Positions 24,730 through 36,364 of a DNA stretch of 64,000 nt are shown here, piece by piece. This DNA comes from Candidatus Altimarinota bacterium (lineage in GTDB: Bacteria; Patescibacteriota; Gracilibacteria; BD1-5; UBA6164): NCBI GenBank assembly GCA_028697205.1, contig JAQVFO010000001.1:195086-259085 (forward strand). The letters run 5' to 3'. The notes under the pieces are model-generated. The model was not told the origin of the DNA and did no database searches. It saw nothing but the letters and a program-made list of their open reading frames with translations. The position numbers were made by a program, and so were the translations under genes. Numbering within the stretch: the stretch's first letter is position 1; each line of letters starts with the position of its first letter.

Positions 24730-24763
24730 AAAATAGAGAGAATTTTATTTCTCTCTATTTTTT
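24728..24763. terminator. Bidirectional rho-independent terminator
   Basis: A 15-base perfect inverted repeat (AAAAAATAGAGAGAA / TTCTCTCTATTTTTT) has a 6-base loop. It begins in the TAA of the lipoprotein gene and includes the stop of the opposing small gene at 24755. Confidence 0.87.
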
Positions 24764-25093
24764 ATGCTTTTTATACCAAGATATTGCTTTTGCAAGAACT
24801 CATCAATCTCATCTTGAAAATGTATTAGGTTGTTTATCTCATACCTGAAAATTTAATGATTCAATATTTTTTTGTGGTTTTTTAAATCATTCATCTCTTA
24901 AAATTCTTGCTACAACAAAAGTTATTCTTGCTAATGATTTTCTTAACTCTTTTTGATCTAGATGTCATTCATTAAGTATAGTCCTAACCGCATCACTTTG
25001 TTTTTGAGTAAAATCTGAAACATTCAAATATATTCTTTTTTCTCAATTAACTGCCTTTCTAAGTTCTGCATAAACTTGTATATTCTCTCACAT
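24755..25093 (-). CDS. Small cytoplasmic protein of unknown function
   Basis: The 112-residue, charged, helical protein has no signal peptide or membrane segment. It contains NVSDFTQKQSDAVRTIL, then a mid-part LRKSLARITFVVARILRDEGF, and a C terminus ending YKKHKK. It is the last gene of the leftward unit starting at ribE, 61 bases beyond tgt. I do not recognise the family. The coding call rests on the open frame with UGA as Gly and on its fit between tgt and the terminator. Confidence 0.7.
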
Positions 25094-25154
25094 AATTTTA
25101 TATTAGACATAATATATAATTTTAGTATATACAAAACTTACAAAATGTAAAATT

Positions 25155-26318
25155 TTATTTATTAGTAAGATATTTTTCCCAAAAATCATTTCTAAATTCA
25201 TCAAATTTTCAAGCAATTATTGCCACTCTAGCTTTTTTTGCTAGATTAATTAAAAAATATAAATTATGATAAGAAATAAGATGCATTCAAAGTATTTCAT
25301 CTTCAAGTATTAGATGTCTAAGATATCATAAATTATAAGTAGTACAAACTTTACAATCACAATATTTATCTAATTTTTCTTTACTTGTTTTATATTTTTC
25401 ATTTTTTAATTTTACATTTCAAAAAGTACTAAATGCTAATCAATGTCTTCAAACTCTAGTTGGTAATACACAATCAAACATATCAATTCATCTAGCAATA
25501 CCCTCAATTAAATCTTCAGGTGTTCAAACTCACATCAAATAAACTGGTTTTTCTATATTAACTAAATTATCACTCACAATATCAAGTATTCTATACATAT
25601 CTTTTTTAGATTCTCAAACTGAAAGTCATCAAATTGCAATTCATGGTAAATCAAGAGTTTTTATAAAGTTTGTAGATTCAATTCTCAGGTCATCATAAAC
25701 AACTCATTGAATAATCGGAAATAAAGCTTGAGGATATAATCAATTTTCTAACCTTATTTTGTTGTTTTTTTCCCATTGTTCTTTACTCCTTACAGCCCAT
25801 CTATGAGTTCTTTCCATAGCTTTTTTTGCATATTCCTTTGTGCTATCTCAAGGTGCACACTCATCAAAGGCCATAATAATATCTGCTCACAAATTATTTT
25901 GTATATCCATAACCTTTTCAGGTGTAAAAAAGTGTTTACTTCAATCAATATAGCTTCTAAAATGAACTCAATTTTCAGTTATTTTAACAAGACTTTCCTT
26001 TGATTTTCTTATTCATTGACCAAGTGAAAATACTTGAAATCATCAACTATCTGTAAGAATTGGTTTATCATAGCTTTGAAATTTATGAACTCATCAAAAA
26101 TCTTTTATAATTTCATCTCAAGGTCTTAAGTAAAGATGATAAGTATTATTTAAAATAATTTGAGCTCACATAGTATTTAAATCTTCACGAGTTATAGCTT
26201 TTACAGTTGATTTTGTTCAAACTGGCATAAAAATAGGGGTTTCAATACTTCAATGTGATGTATTAAAAACTCCTGCTTTTGCTTTTCAATCTTTTGCTAT
26301 AAGTTTATATTCAAACAA
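25155..26318 (-). CDS. tgt: Queuine/preQ1 tRNA-ribosyltransferase
   Basis: The 387-residue protein exchanges guanine 34 of GUN-anticodon tRNAs for a queuine precursor. Visible signatures are GSIETPIFMPVGTKSTVKA, QIILNNTYHLYLRPG, LTDSGGFQVFSL, and the zinc ligands CDCKVCTTY plus the histidine of MHLISYHNLYF. No ATG precedes the first conserved strand. The best start is TTG at 26318, giving MFEYKLIAKDGKAKAG; an upstream ATT is the alternative. It lies inside the leftward riboflavin-protease unit. Confidence 0.93.
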
Positions 26319-26393
26319 AATAAAAAGTTTAAAAAATAAATAATAAAGATTAAAGAAAAAATTTTTATAATTTTTTATCTTTTATCTAAAAAA

Positions 26394-27017
26394 TTAGTAA
26401 TCTGGTTGATATATTATTTCTCATTCTCAATGAACCATATTCTCAAGCATTTTTTCATTTTGTTTCTTTTTTTCTCATCTTTCAACAGTTTGTGTACTTG
26501 TAAAATATTTATGATTCCATAAAAAATCAAGTGAAGAATGATGCCAATCAGGATCTTTTATTTTTATTTTTTTGATAGTTTCAAGCTCTCTTTTAAGTTT
26601 TTCTCATTTATCGAAAAAATCTTCTCTTCAAAGATTATCTAAATCAGAATCCTTTATAATACTTTCAAGAATGTCTTTAGGATTCTTATAATTTGGATCT
26701 GTAGCTAAAATAATCCTCTCAATAATATTAATCTTATCATCAGGATAAAGTTTTCATTTTAAATAATTTCTTGCAATTTTTGCTCAAATATATTCATTGT
26801 TATCATATAGAATTGTAAATCATGTGTCATGAAATAATCATGCAAGTGCAAGTATCTCAATTTCTGAATCACTTAATCATTCTTTTTCTCATAAATACAT
26901 AGCTCTTTGCATAACTTCAATAGCATGTTCATATTGATGGTAATAAAAATTTTCAAGTGGCATCAAAATAGAATTTACATAGTTTTTTGCCTCTGTAATA
27001 ACTTTATCATTTAGCAT
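26394..27017 (-). CDS. HD-domain phosphohydrolase
   Basis: The 207-residue protein is an HD-superfamily metal-dependent hydrolase. It has YYHQYEHAIEVMQRA with the first histidine, LALAGLFHDTGF with the HD pair, and IKDSDLDNLGRED with the last aspartate, in the order expected. Its natural substrate, probably a nucleotide or cyclic nucleotide, is not predictable. Only one base separates its start from the stop of rseP upstream. Confidence 0.87.
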
Positions 27018-27018
27018 A

Positions 27019-28338
27019 TTAATTATTATTAGTTATCTTTAAAATATCATTATATGTTATTATTATACTCAAAAAAATTAAAATAACAAAAAAACTCATA
27101 TGGATTAGTCATTCAACTTGTGGCGATACTCATTTTTTTCATGTAGTTATTCTAATTATTTCATTTATAGTCATAAATGCAAATCTTCATCAATCAAGTG
27201 CAGGTAAAGGTAATAGATTAAAAACTCAAAGATTTATACTTATAAGTGAAGCTAATATAAATAAAACTGTAATAGATTGTTTCAAAGATTCATTTACGAT
27301 TGAAACAATTCAAACAGGTCAACTTACATTTTGAATTGCTTCTTCTCTTTCTTCAACTGTATGTGGAACAACAATTTTACGAACCAAAATTCATAGTGCT
27401 TTTAGTGTAAGTAGGGATTCATTATATACCTCTTTTGATGCAACCACAAAGGATTTTCCAATTCAATATTTATATATAAAATCTTTGTTATATTCAATAT
27501 TAGGAGCAAGATAAGATCAAATCTTACCATCAATTCAAGGTTTTATCTTAATATTTATTATATTGTCTCATCTTTTAATTTCAAAATCTATGTAAATATT
27601 TGAGTTTGATCATATTATTTTTTTTACATCATCAGGTGAGTTTACTTCACTATTATTAACTTTTAAAAGTAAATCACTATCTTTTATTCAACTAACTTCA
27701 GCCAAAGATCAAGTTAATGGATATAAATAAACTCATTTATTTTTTATTAATAATCAATCATTTATTGCTTGATTAATAGTTGGAAAAAACTTGATATCAA
27801 GATTTGTATCTAACTTATCATTAATTCAAATTGGTTTTACTCAAACAAAAAATAATATAGAAAAAATAAAAATAGCTAATAAAAAATTCATAAAAACTCA
27901 AGCAAGTATAACTATACTTTGTTGCCAATAAGATTTATTTATTAAGTTATCTTTATCATTATTTTCATTTATTTTAGCTAATAATTCACTTCTGTCTGAA
28001 TTACTTATTTTATTTCAAAGTTTATCAAAAATTATTTTTGAACTTTTTAAAACTTTTCCTAAATCCTCTTGTTTATATAAATTTTTATTTTCGTCATAAA
28101 TCATAAAATAATTTATACTTTCTCATTTTAGTCTTACAAATCATCAGATAGGCAACCAATTTAATGTATAAATTGTTCACTTTTTATCTTGCCATATTTT
28201 TTTTGCTTTTGGTGGTATTCAAAGTCAAAATTCATAAACTTTTACTCAAAAAATTCTAGCAGTTTTAAAATGTCAAAATTCATGAACCAAAACTATAAGA
28301 GAAAACATTATAATAGATACTAAAATTCAAAGAAACAT
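27019..28338 (-). CDS. rseP: Site-2 intramembrane metalloprotease, RseP-like
   Basis: The 439-residue M50 protease has its zinc motif HEFGH in the first helix, after LIVLV, and the third ligand in NLLPLPALDGGR near residue 360. A PDZ-like segment (GSLAEVSGIKDSDLLLKV) lies at about 205-260. Such enzymes cut transmembrane segments of regulatory proteins or leftover signal peptides. A charged insertion of about 90 residues (60-150) sits between the first helix and the second. Its operon with riboflavin genes is not one I know. Confidence 0.93.
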
Positions 28339-28410
28339 AAAAATCAATTAGAAGATATAAATTACTAAATTATTTTATTAAAAAAATGAAATATTCAAAA
28401 TAAATCCTTT

Positions 28411-29139
28411 TTATTTCATTAAAGAGGATTTATATTTTTTAGGATAATATGATTTTAATCTAATTATTTCTAAATTTTTATACTTTTCATTTTTTGATAA
28501 CAAAGATATAAATCAAGTCTGATCATATCAAAGGCAAACAATATTTGGGTTATATTTTTCAAAACATTCCAATGGATTTGTATTACTTCAAATCTCAACT
28601 ATATTAGATATTCATCACTTTATTACACTTTCTTTTCTTAATAGCTCATTATGTCTAGGAGCTTTTCACTTTATTTTTTCTACATTTTTATCAGTTGCAA
28701 TAATTGTAATTATTTCATCTCAATAAAAACTAGCCTGTTTCAAAAAACTTTTATGTCAAGGATGAAAATAATCAAAAGTACCAAAAGTAATAACTCTAAT
28801 CTTTTTATTTTTTGCATCAATTATATCGCTTGAAATTTGCTTTTTTAATTCATCTAAATTTTCAAACTTCTTATTATCTCTTATTTTTTTCAAAATAAAA
28901 ACTTCTATTTTTTTTCAGTAAATATCTTTATCAAAATTAAAAATATGTGATTCAAAAACTCATTTAGATTTTAAATATGCTCAAACTCAAAAATATTTTC
29001 TTCAGTTATATTTTATATTTATTTTATAAGTTCACTCACTTAAAAGTTTATTATCACAAGTTATATTTGCAGTTCTAAATCATAATTTTCTTCATAACTT
29101 ATTTCATTCAACAACAATTCATTTTAAAATTATAATCAT
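28411..29139 (-). CDS. Riboflavin kinase / TagD-like nucleotidyltransferase fusion
   Basis: The 242-residue protein has two domains. Residues 1-110 are a riboflavin kinase: GIVVEGNKLGRKLGFRTANI, the EGTYKINI strand, and FNFDKDIYGKKIEV. Residues 120-242 are a cytidylyltransferase-fold domain with VITFGTFDYFHPGHKSF, KAPRHNELLRKE and VCLGYDQTGF, closest to TagD and archaeal RibL FAD synthetases. Bacterial RibF has the opposite order, with the adenylyltransferase first. It overlaps ribH by 10 bases and probably turns riboflavin into FMN and FAD. Confidence 0.9.
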
Positions 29140-29585
29140 TTTTCTATTAATTCACTAAGTAAATTAAGTCAAGAAAGTGCGTAAACTGGTTTTATTCTTT
29201 GTTTTACTTGTTCTTCATTATTACATGTTAATAATCAAAAAATAATAGGAACATCATAGCTCATAGTTAAATCCATAATTCATCTTGAAGCTTCATTACA
29301 AACATAATCAAAATGAGGAGTATCTCATCTTATTACAACTCAAAGAGTAATTATTAAATCAAACTCTCAACTTTCAAGAATTTTTCTTGTCATTCATGGG
29401 ATTTCAAAAGCTCAAGGAACATAAAAACTAACTACATTTTCAAATCAATTATCATTTAAAAAAGCTATATTTATATCTTCTAGCTCTTTTGTGTATTCTC
29501 TATTAAATTCTCAAACAACAAAAGCAATATTGATATCAGTATCAATAAGTGAAATATCTTTTAGACTTGTTACAAAATTAGACAT
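29130..29585 (-). CDS. ribH: 6,7-dimethyl-8-ribityllumazine synthase
   Basis: The 151-residue protein has the normal RibH length. It contains NIAFVVGEFNREYT, VPGAFEIPGMTRKI, ITLGVVIRGDTPHFDYV with the catalytic histidine, and VPIIFGLLTCNNEEQ. It condenses 5-amino-6-ribitylaminouracil with dihydroxybutanone phosphate to give lumazine. It lies 27 bases after ribE in the same leftward unit. Neither ribBA nor ribD, which make its substrates, is in the window. Confidence 0.96.
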
Positions 29586-29612
29586 AATTTATTAATTAAA
29601 ATGTAAAATATT

Positions 29613-30185
29613 TTATAAACTTTTTATTTTATTAACATATTTTCAAAGCATATCAAATTCCAAATTAACAATATCTCATACTTTTAAGTCTCATAAATTA
29701 GTATGTTCTAAAGTATAGGGAATAAGTGATATACTAAAAAAATCATTTCATACATCAACTAAAGTTAAACTAGCACCATTTACAGCTATGCTTCACTTTT
29801 CAATTATTAAATTATTAAATTTATTATCAAATTTGATAAAAATTACTCTTGAATCATCACTTTTATTTTCGACCTTATTTACTATTCAAGTTGTATCTAT
29901 ATGTCATGTTACAAAGTGTCAATCAATTCTATCACCATATTTTACACATCTCTCGACATTAAAATAATCTCAAATTTTTTTGTTTCAAAAATTTGTTCTT
30001 TTTAAACTTTCTTCCATTGTAAAAAATGTATAGCTTTTTGAGTCAATTTTTGTTAGTGTCATACAAGCTCAATCATGTGCTATACTTTGTCATTCATTCA
30101 AATCAGAAAAAGTATTTTCAATAGTAAATTTTCAAGCATTAATACTTAAGATTTTTGATTTCTTTTCTATAATTCAACTAAACAT
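29613..30185 (-). CDS. ribE: Riboflavin synthase
   Basis: The 190-residue protein has the two lumazine-synthase-fed barrels of riboflavin synthase: MFSGIIEKKSKIL and SIAHDGACMTLT in the first, HFVTGHIDTTG between them, and IAVNGASLTLVD and PYTLEHTNLGDL in the second. It converts two lumazines to riboflavin. It is the first gene of a seven-gene leftward unit with ribH, the kinase fusion, rseP, an HD hydrolase, tgt and a small unknown. Confidence 0.96.
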
Positions 30186-30213
30186 TTAAAAACTTTATTA
30201 ATTAATTTATTTA

Positions 30214-30241
30214 ATAATATGAAATAAGTATTCTTTTGCAA
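30214..30241 (-). promoter_or_regulatory. Sigma70-like promoter for ribE
   Basis: On the minus strand, TTGCAA and TATTAT lie 16 bases apart, the -10 ending about 29 bases before the ribE start. No FMN riboswitch is visible; the gap lacks its conserved G/C-rich helices. Confidence 0.4.
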
Positions 30242-30262
30242 ACTTTATACTGCATAAAAATT

Positions 30263-30290
30263 TTGTTTTTAGTGTATTTTATGTTATAAT
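30263..30290 (+). promoter_or_regulatory. Possible promoter for the 1357-residue protein
   Basis: A perfect TATAAT at 30285-30290 lies 28 bases before the ATG at 30319, with TTGTTT 16 bases upstream as a poor -35. Confidence 0.35.
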
Positions 30291-30318
30291 TGATAAAATA
30301 TTATATAAATTATTAATT

Positions 30319-33300
30319 ATGTCAGATATAAATTCTAATTGAACAATTCCAGATTCACCTGAAAATCAAAAAAAGTTAGAAAACGACTTCAACTCATTAT
30401 TAAAAAGAAAAAGCAAGAAACTAGCAAAAGATAAATTAAAAGAACAATGATTTTATAAAAATTTTTCATCTAATAAATACAAAAAATCAGACTTAAAAGA
30501 TGAACTATTAGAATGATTAAGTGAGTCAGAAAAAAATACTTATACGAAATTTGTTGAATCTATGAAAGAATCTGAGATTAATGAATTATTTGAGATATTT
30601 TCAAATGAAATATGATTACTATCATATCATATTGAAGCAAGAAAAAATGAACTAGTAGAATATTATTTAGATAAATATATTATATCTTCTGAAAATGAAA
30701 AGAAATTAAAACAACAAATTGAATTATTAGATGAAGATGAAATAAAAAATTTAATAAATTCTAATGAAATAAAAAAAGAAGAAATCATAAATAAGTTATT
30801 TTGAAAATGAAAAATAAACTTAAAGCCATCGGAAATAAAAAAAGAAATAAGAGAATTATTAGTTTGAGCAGATTTACCAGATGAAATGAAAAATAGGATA
30901 TTAAAAAAAACTAATTTAGCTGAACTTAATCCACTTTTTTCAACTATAAGATGATTAAATGATATTGATATTAGTATAGTTAATGATTTATTTCAATATG
31001 ATATTTTATCTCCTGAAGATAAAAGATATTTTTTAATTCATTATGTCCCTTTTGTTTCACTTTGAGATTTAAAAAAATCATGAATTATATCTGAGAATAA
31101 AGCAAGAGAAAAAGTAAAAAATGATTTAATAAATAGTTGAAAATCAAATGATGCTGATTATATAAGTGAAAATATTGATTTAGATAATTATGTTATTAAT
31201 TCAAAATCAATTATTGAGTGATTAAACTCTAATGATTTAGATAATTTTATAAAATACATTTGATTTGCACAAAAATTTGCATCAAGTTATAACGAAACTT
31301 TAAAAGAAATAAAAGATTGATATTTAAATAGTGTACAAAATATAGAATTGTTTAATGAAAAAGTTGAAAAAAATCAACAAATAAAAAGAAAAATAGTAAA
31401 TAAAGATTTTAAAAAAAGTTTTGTTGAATGATCTATATTAAAACTTACAGCTAAAAGTAATGATAGAAGTAATGAAGAAAGTTTTGTTTATTTAGAAATA
31501 GTTAAATTTCATGATAATTGAACCTTTACTTTTTTAAATAGAACAGATTCATTAAGTAACTATGATAGTTCAATAAATTTAGAAAAAAAAGAATGACATT
31601 ATTCTACATTATATGAAACTTTTTGAAAAAATGAAGTGAATGAAATTGAAGTTATTGAAAAAAATGAAATTATAAAAAAAATAAATTTATGAGAAATAAA
31701 TGAATCTGAAAATAGTCTTAATTTAAAATCAGATGAAGATTTTGATGAAATAAAAAACAAAAAAATAAATGATCTAAAAGATAAATTAAATGAATTTTCA
31801 AAATGAAAAACAATTGATGAATTAGAAAATAATAGTAATGTAAAATATTTAATTGAAGAATTAGAAGAACTTGAAAATATAAATTTAGATGATTTTAACT
31901 ATAATTATTTATTAGAGAAAATTAATTTGCTTGATAGTGAATGAAAAAAGTTTTGATTAGATAATTGAGTAAGCTTTAAGATTACAAAATCATGAATTGA
32001 ACAAGAATGAATGGTTTATACAATTACAAGTATAGATAGACAAAACAGATTAATTCATATAAAAAATGCTTTATGAGAGGATGATGAATGAACTTTTGAA
32101 GAATTTTATAAATTATTTAAAGATTATGATATAAAAAGATTCTCAAATAATGAAGATTATACAAAATTACCTGAGTTATTATCAAAAGACGATAAGATAT
32201 GAAAAATTTGGGATAATTTTGAAGTTAAAAATGATGAAATAATAAAAAAAGATAGTGAAACATGAATTTCATATGATTATTTAGTGGCAAATGATGATTG
32301 ATGAGATGAACTTATAAAAATTCATGAAGTAAATTGATGAAAAGTAAAAATAAGTTTTTGAAAAATTTTAGATCAAGAAGAAGTAAAAAAAGATGATTAT
32401 TGAAAAAATACAAAAAGTGAAAAAAAATGAGAAATATTTGAAACAGAAGAACAAACATATGAAGTTACAATATGATTTTTAGAGGATTATATTAAATCAA
32501 AAAAACTTGAACCTAGATCATTTGATGAATCAAAAGATAAAAAAAATGCAAAACTTCCTCACTGAGTTGAAAATAGAAGAATTAGTTTAGTTAGTAAAAT
32601 TTTCGCTAATAAATCTTTGATTGAGGTTATTCAATGAATGAAAGTATGAGTTGATTCTATACAACATTACTTAAAAGAATCTCATGAAGAACATGCTAAT
32701 GCTATAGCATTAGCAGTTTATGGAAAATTTTTACCTATAGAGTTACAAAGTGATTTAAGAACAAGAGTAGAACAATGAGAAAAAAAACATATGGATGAAT
32801 ATATTTGAAAATTAAAGGCTGTCGATTCACCAATAGCTACTTGAATGATTGAAAAATGGTTGTTAATAAAAAATACACCTAGACATAAAGTCGAAGCTTG
32901 ACTTTTATTTATGATGGAAAGTTACTGAACTTTATATGCAAAAAAAATATATGAATACAAATGAAGATTTTTATGGTATGAAGCATTAGGATGACATATA
33001 TGAGATGATTTATATAAAGAAGTTGAATCAGATGCAAAAAAAGCTTGAATACAATTTAGTGAAGAAGAATTAGTTCATCAATTATTAAAAAGACAATGTA
33101 AACCTGAATGATTTCATCATATACATAGAAGAAGTAGAATTCATAAGGAATTTGAATGATCTTGGAAAGCATGAATGAAAAAAGATAAAGAAAAATGATT
33201 AGAAGATTCTAAATGAAAAAGAACAATAGATTGAAGAATAAAGTGATGAATTGATGAGTTATATTGATGAACATATCCTAATTCAATGTGATGGTTTGAA

Positions 33301-34392
33301 TGAGTAGTTTGAAAATGATGACCAATGCATAAAATGAATAAATTACCATTCATAATGTTATTTTCATGAATTGCATACAACTTTAATCAAAAAATGGCAG
33401 ATGAATTTAAAAATTCTATGAATGATTGAAGAAATATTCCAGCAGCAAGATTCATATCTCTTACATCTGATATTGATTTATTTAATCAAACTGTATTAGA
33501 ATTATCAAGTAGATTTAGAGATTTATACTGATCAAAAAATGAAAAATATAATTTAATGTATGACAGAGCTAAAAAAATATTTGATAATCAAAATCTAAGC
33601 AAAAAAAATGAAAAGAATCAAATAGAAGCTACTGAAAGTTTTTTTGATGATTACTGAGAAATTCTTACTAGATCTATGTATATGCTAAATACATGAAAAG
33701 ATGATGAATACAATTTAGCTAACAAATTAATATTTTTAGAAAAAGATTCAAATCCAATTTTTAAAAAATACTATGCTAAGTTTAGAGCATACATAGATCA
33801 AGATGCAAATTTTAAAGTAAAAGATTATATGACTGATGCTTTTAAGTTTGCATGAACTTCTTGATATGACTTATATAAATTTACAAGAGATACTTTATCA
33901 TATCGTACGTGAGGTTGATTTTTTCAAGCTGAAATATGACCTGATGCATTAAAAGAAGTAGAAAATGAATTTTTATCTATCCCTAAAAGAACATATTCTG
34001 ATGATAAAAAAGAAGATGAACAAATAAAAAGAAAAATATTAAAAGAAGATTTAAGAGAATTTATTGCATGAATTTTGACTAATCATTCATGAGATGAAAG
34101 AGCTCTAGAATCTATAAATAAACCTTGAAGTCATTTTTCAAAAATATTTGATAGATATTGAATTGAATTAACAGAATTTAATAAAAATAACATTAGTGAT
34201 ACAAAACTATTATCTTGAGATGAAGATGTTGCTGAAAGAATTCTGGATAAATATGTTAGTAATGCATTTAATGGAACAGATCATAGTAAAAATAGAGGTG
34301 TATCATGAATTATAAATTTTACTTGATGATCTATCGCTGAAGCATTATCCAAACCAGTATTAAATGATGAAACATTCGAAAGAGTTGCTTAG
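30319..34392 (+). CDS. Very large soluble protein of unknown function (1357 residues)
   Basis: There is no signal peptide and no membrane segment. Residues 1-250 are charged helix with repeated short leucine/lysine motifs (KKSDLKDELLEG, PSEIKKEIRELL). Residues 350-730 alternate beta-like and helical stretches rich in Glu, Asp, Lys and Asn. From about 745 the character changes: LPHGVENRRISLV, ESHEEHANAIALAVYGKF, then a Gly-, Trp- and His-rich core with FHHIHRRSR near 933 and DELYGGTYPNSMGWFEG. The last 300 residues are helical again. I recognise no domain. It stands alone between a divergent riboflavin operon and a convergent pilin gene. Confidence 0.85.
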
Positions 34393-34430
34393 AAATTAAA
34401 AAAAATCCCATATGGGATTTTTTTTAATTT
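34393..34430. terminator. Bidirectional rho-independent terminator
   Basis: A perfect 18-base inverted repeat (AAATTAAAAAAAATCCCA / TGGGATTTTTTTTAATTT) surrounds a 2-base centre, so the effective loop is larger. It starts right after the TAG of the giant gene and contains the stop of the opposing pilin-like gene. Confidence 0.87.
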
Positions 34431-35056
34431 CTTTTCCAATTAGTAAGTAAATTTTCAAGACTAGTTGTATAAAATCAATTTTTTGAATTATCACTCCAGG
34501 ATACAATTGATTTTACAAGCATTTTTTCATCATTAGCATTAAAAATAGTATCTCAATTTGTATCTTCAGGATAACTTATGTTAATAACTCTTGTAAATAA
34601 TGGAGTAAAAGAAGTTCATCAACTTTGAGTATATAATCAATCTGTTGTATCAATATATACTTTGAAAGTTGCTCTATATGTTGCTGATGAGTAATCTCAA
34701 ACAAGTACTTTTGATTGTAATTTCCATCTATTATCAATATCTTTATAAATTATATAATTTCATGCAGGTATTTTTGGTCATACTCAAGTATTTCAAAGAC
34801 ATGTAACATCATAATTATATGAATTCCAACAATTTCTTGTATCAGATCAAAATATGATCCAATTTGTATCTCTTATATTTTGTAGTACTTCAATTCACTC
34901 ACGGGCAATTGAAATAGCTTTTATTCTATTTTCGGTTGATGTCGCTAACTTTTGAGATTTATCATTTATATTATATAATCAAATTATTCAAATAACAATT
35001 ATAACCAATGCTATGACTGCTTCAATAATAGTTGTTCAAGATTTAGAATATTTCAT
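34424..35056 (-). CDS. Type IV pilin-like (pseudopilin) protein
   Basis: The 210-residue protein begins MKYSKSGTTIIEAVIALVI: a short basic leader, Gly, then the prepilin-peptidase context with Glu at +5 of the mature form and a long hydrophobic helix. The rest is a globular domain with four or five Trp and two Cys (RNCWNSYNYDVTC). It resembles PilV-type minor pilins. It would be cut by PilD and join a type IV pilus or competence-like fibre. No other pilus gene is nearby. Confidence 0.85.
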
Positions 35057-35155
35057 AATAAAAAAAATTATATATTTTGTTTATTTTATAATAAACTTTA
35101 TTTTTTCAAAATTTTTTTATAATAAAGTTAATTCAATTATTTATTAATTATTTTT

Positions 35156-36190
35156 ATGTTTTCTATCCATGATGAAATTGCTTTAAAAAATTTTTTAAAA
35201 GAAAATAAATATCCTCCTTTTAGATACTGACAAATTGAAAATGCAATTTACAAAAATTATATAACAAATTTTGATGATATACAAACTATACCAAAAGATT
35301 TAAGAGAAAAATTAAATGAAAATTTCTTTTATTATTCATTAAATGTAGATCATGTAGTTACATCAGATAACTGACAAACTACTAAAATATTATTTAAAAC
35401 AAATGACTGATTATTTATTGAAAGTGTTATAATGAGACATTTAACATGAAGAAATACATTATGTGTTTCTAGTCAAGCAGGTTGTCCTATGGCTTGTACT
35501 TTTTGTGCTACATGAAAACTATGACTTCAAAGAAATTTAGAATTTTATGAAATTGTAGAACAAGTTTATTATGCTTCAAAGCTTTTAAATGATGATCAAT
35601 TAGTTCTTAGAAATGTAGTATATATGTGAATGTGAGAACCATTTTTAAATTATGATAATGTAAAAAAATCAATTGAAATAATTTGTGAGCAAAAGAAACT
35701 TAATCTAGCAAATAGGAGAGTAACTGTTTCAACTTGTTGAATAGTTCCATGAATAAAAAGATTTTGAGATGATTTTCCACAAACAAGTTTAGCTATAAGT
35801 TTACATGCACCAAATGATGAAATCAGAAAATGAATTATGCCAGTAGATCACACATATTCAATTGAAAAACTAATGGAAACATTAGATGAGTATGTTAAAA
35901 AAACAAACAAAAAAGTATTTTATGAATATATAATGATAAATTGAGTAAATGATAATATAGTATTAGCAAAACAGTTATGAGAGCTTTTAAAAGGGAAGTT
36001 AGCTCATGTAAATTTTATCCCTTATAATGCTTGAGAATGAACAGGTTGAACTTATAAACCAACACCTAGATTTATTATTGAAAAATTTCAAGATATACTT
36101 GAAAAATATTGAGTAGTGTCAACAATTAGAGCCACAATGTGAGATGATATTGATGCAGCTTGTTGACAATTAGCAACTAAAAAGAGCTAG
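35156..36190 (+). CDS. rlmN: 23S rRNA/tRNA adenine C2-methyltransferase
   Basis: The 344-residue radical-SAM enzyme methylates A2503 of 23S rRNA. It carries the CX3CX2C cluster motif AGCPMACTFCATGKLG, NVVYMGMGEPFLNYDN, VTVSTCGIVPGI, LAISLHAPNDEIRK, and the second catalytic cysteine in DIDAACGQLATK at the C terminus. The glycine before the first cluster cysteine is written GGT. It starts a rightward stretch after the convergent pilin gene, 99 bases downstream of that gene's start. Confidence 0.97.
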
Positions 36191-36206
36191 TTTAAAGTAA
36201 AAAAAC

Positions 36207-36232
36207 AGATTTAAATCTAATTATTTTTTTAT
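36207..36232 (+). terminator. Weak possible terminator after rlmN
   Basis: The palindrome AGATTTAAATCT is followed by a T-rich run. The stem would be only about four base pairs, so this is a weak call. The rest of the 174-base gap to secD is A/T-rich with no clear promoter. Confidence 0.3.
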
Positions 36233-36364
36233 TATTTTATTTTTTTTCTTTTTTAACTTTCAAAAAAGCATTATATTATCGTCTTTTTATCTAAAATAAC
36301 TTTACTTTTAACTTAAAAAAAGTATAAATTGTTAAATTTATTTTTTTATTAATTAATCGGGTAT

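Noticed and set aside
30186-30318. FMN riboswitch before ribE
   Set aside because: No G/C-rich conserved helices; the region is almost pure A/T with only promoter-like elements.
33141-33380. Minus-strand open frame of 79 codons
   Set aside because: Antisense inside the 1357-residue gene, with a composition rich in His, Ser and Ile typical of shadow frames in this DNA.
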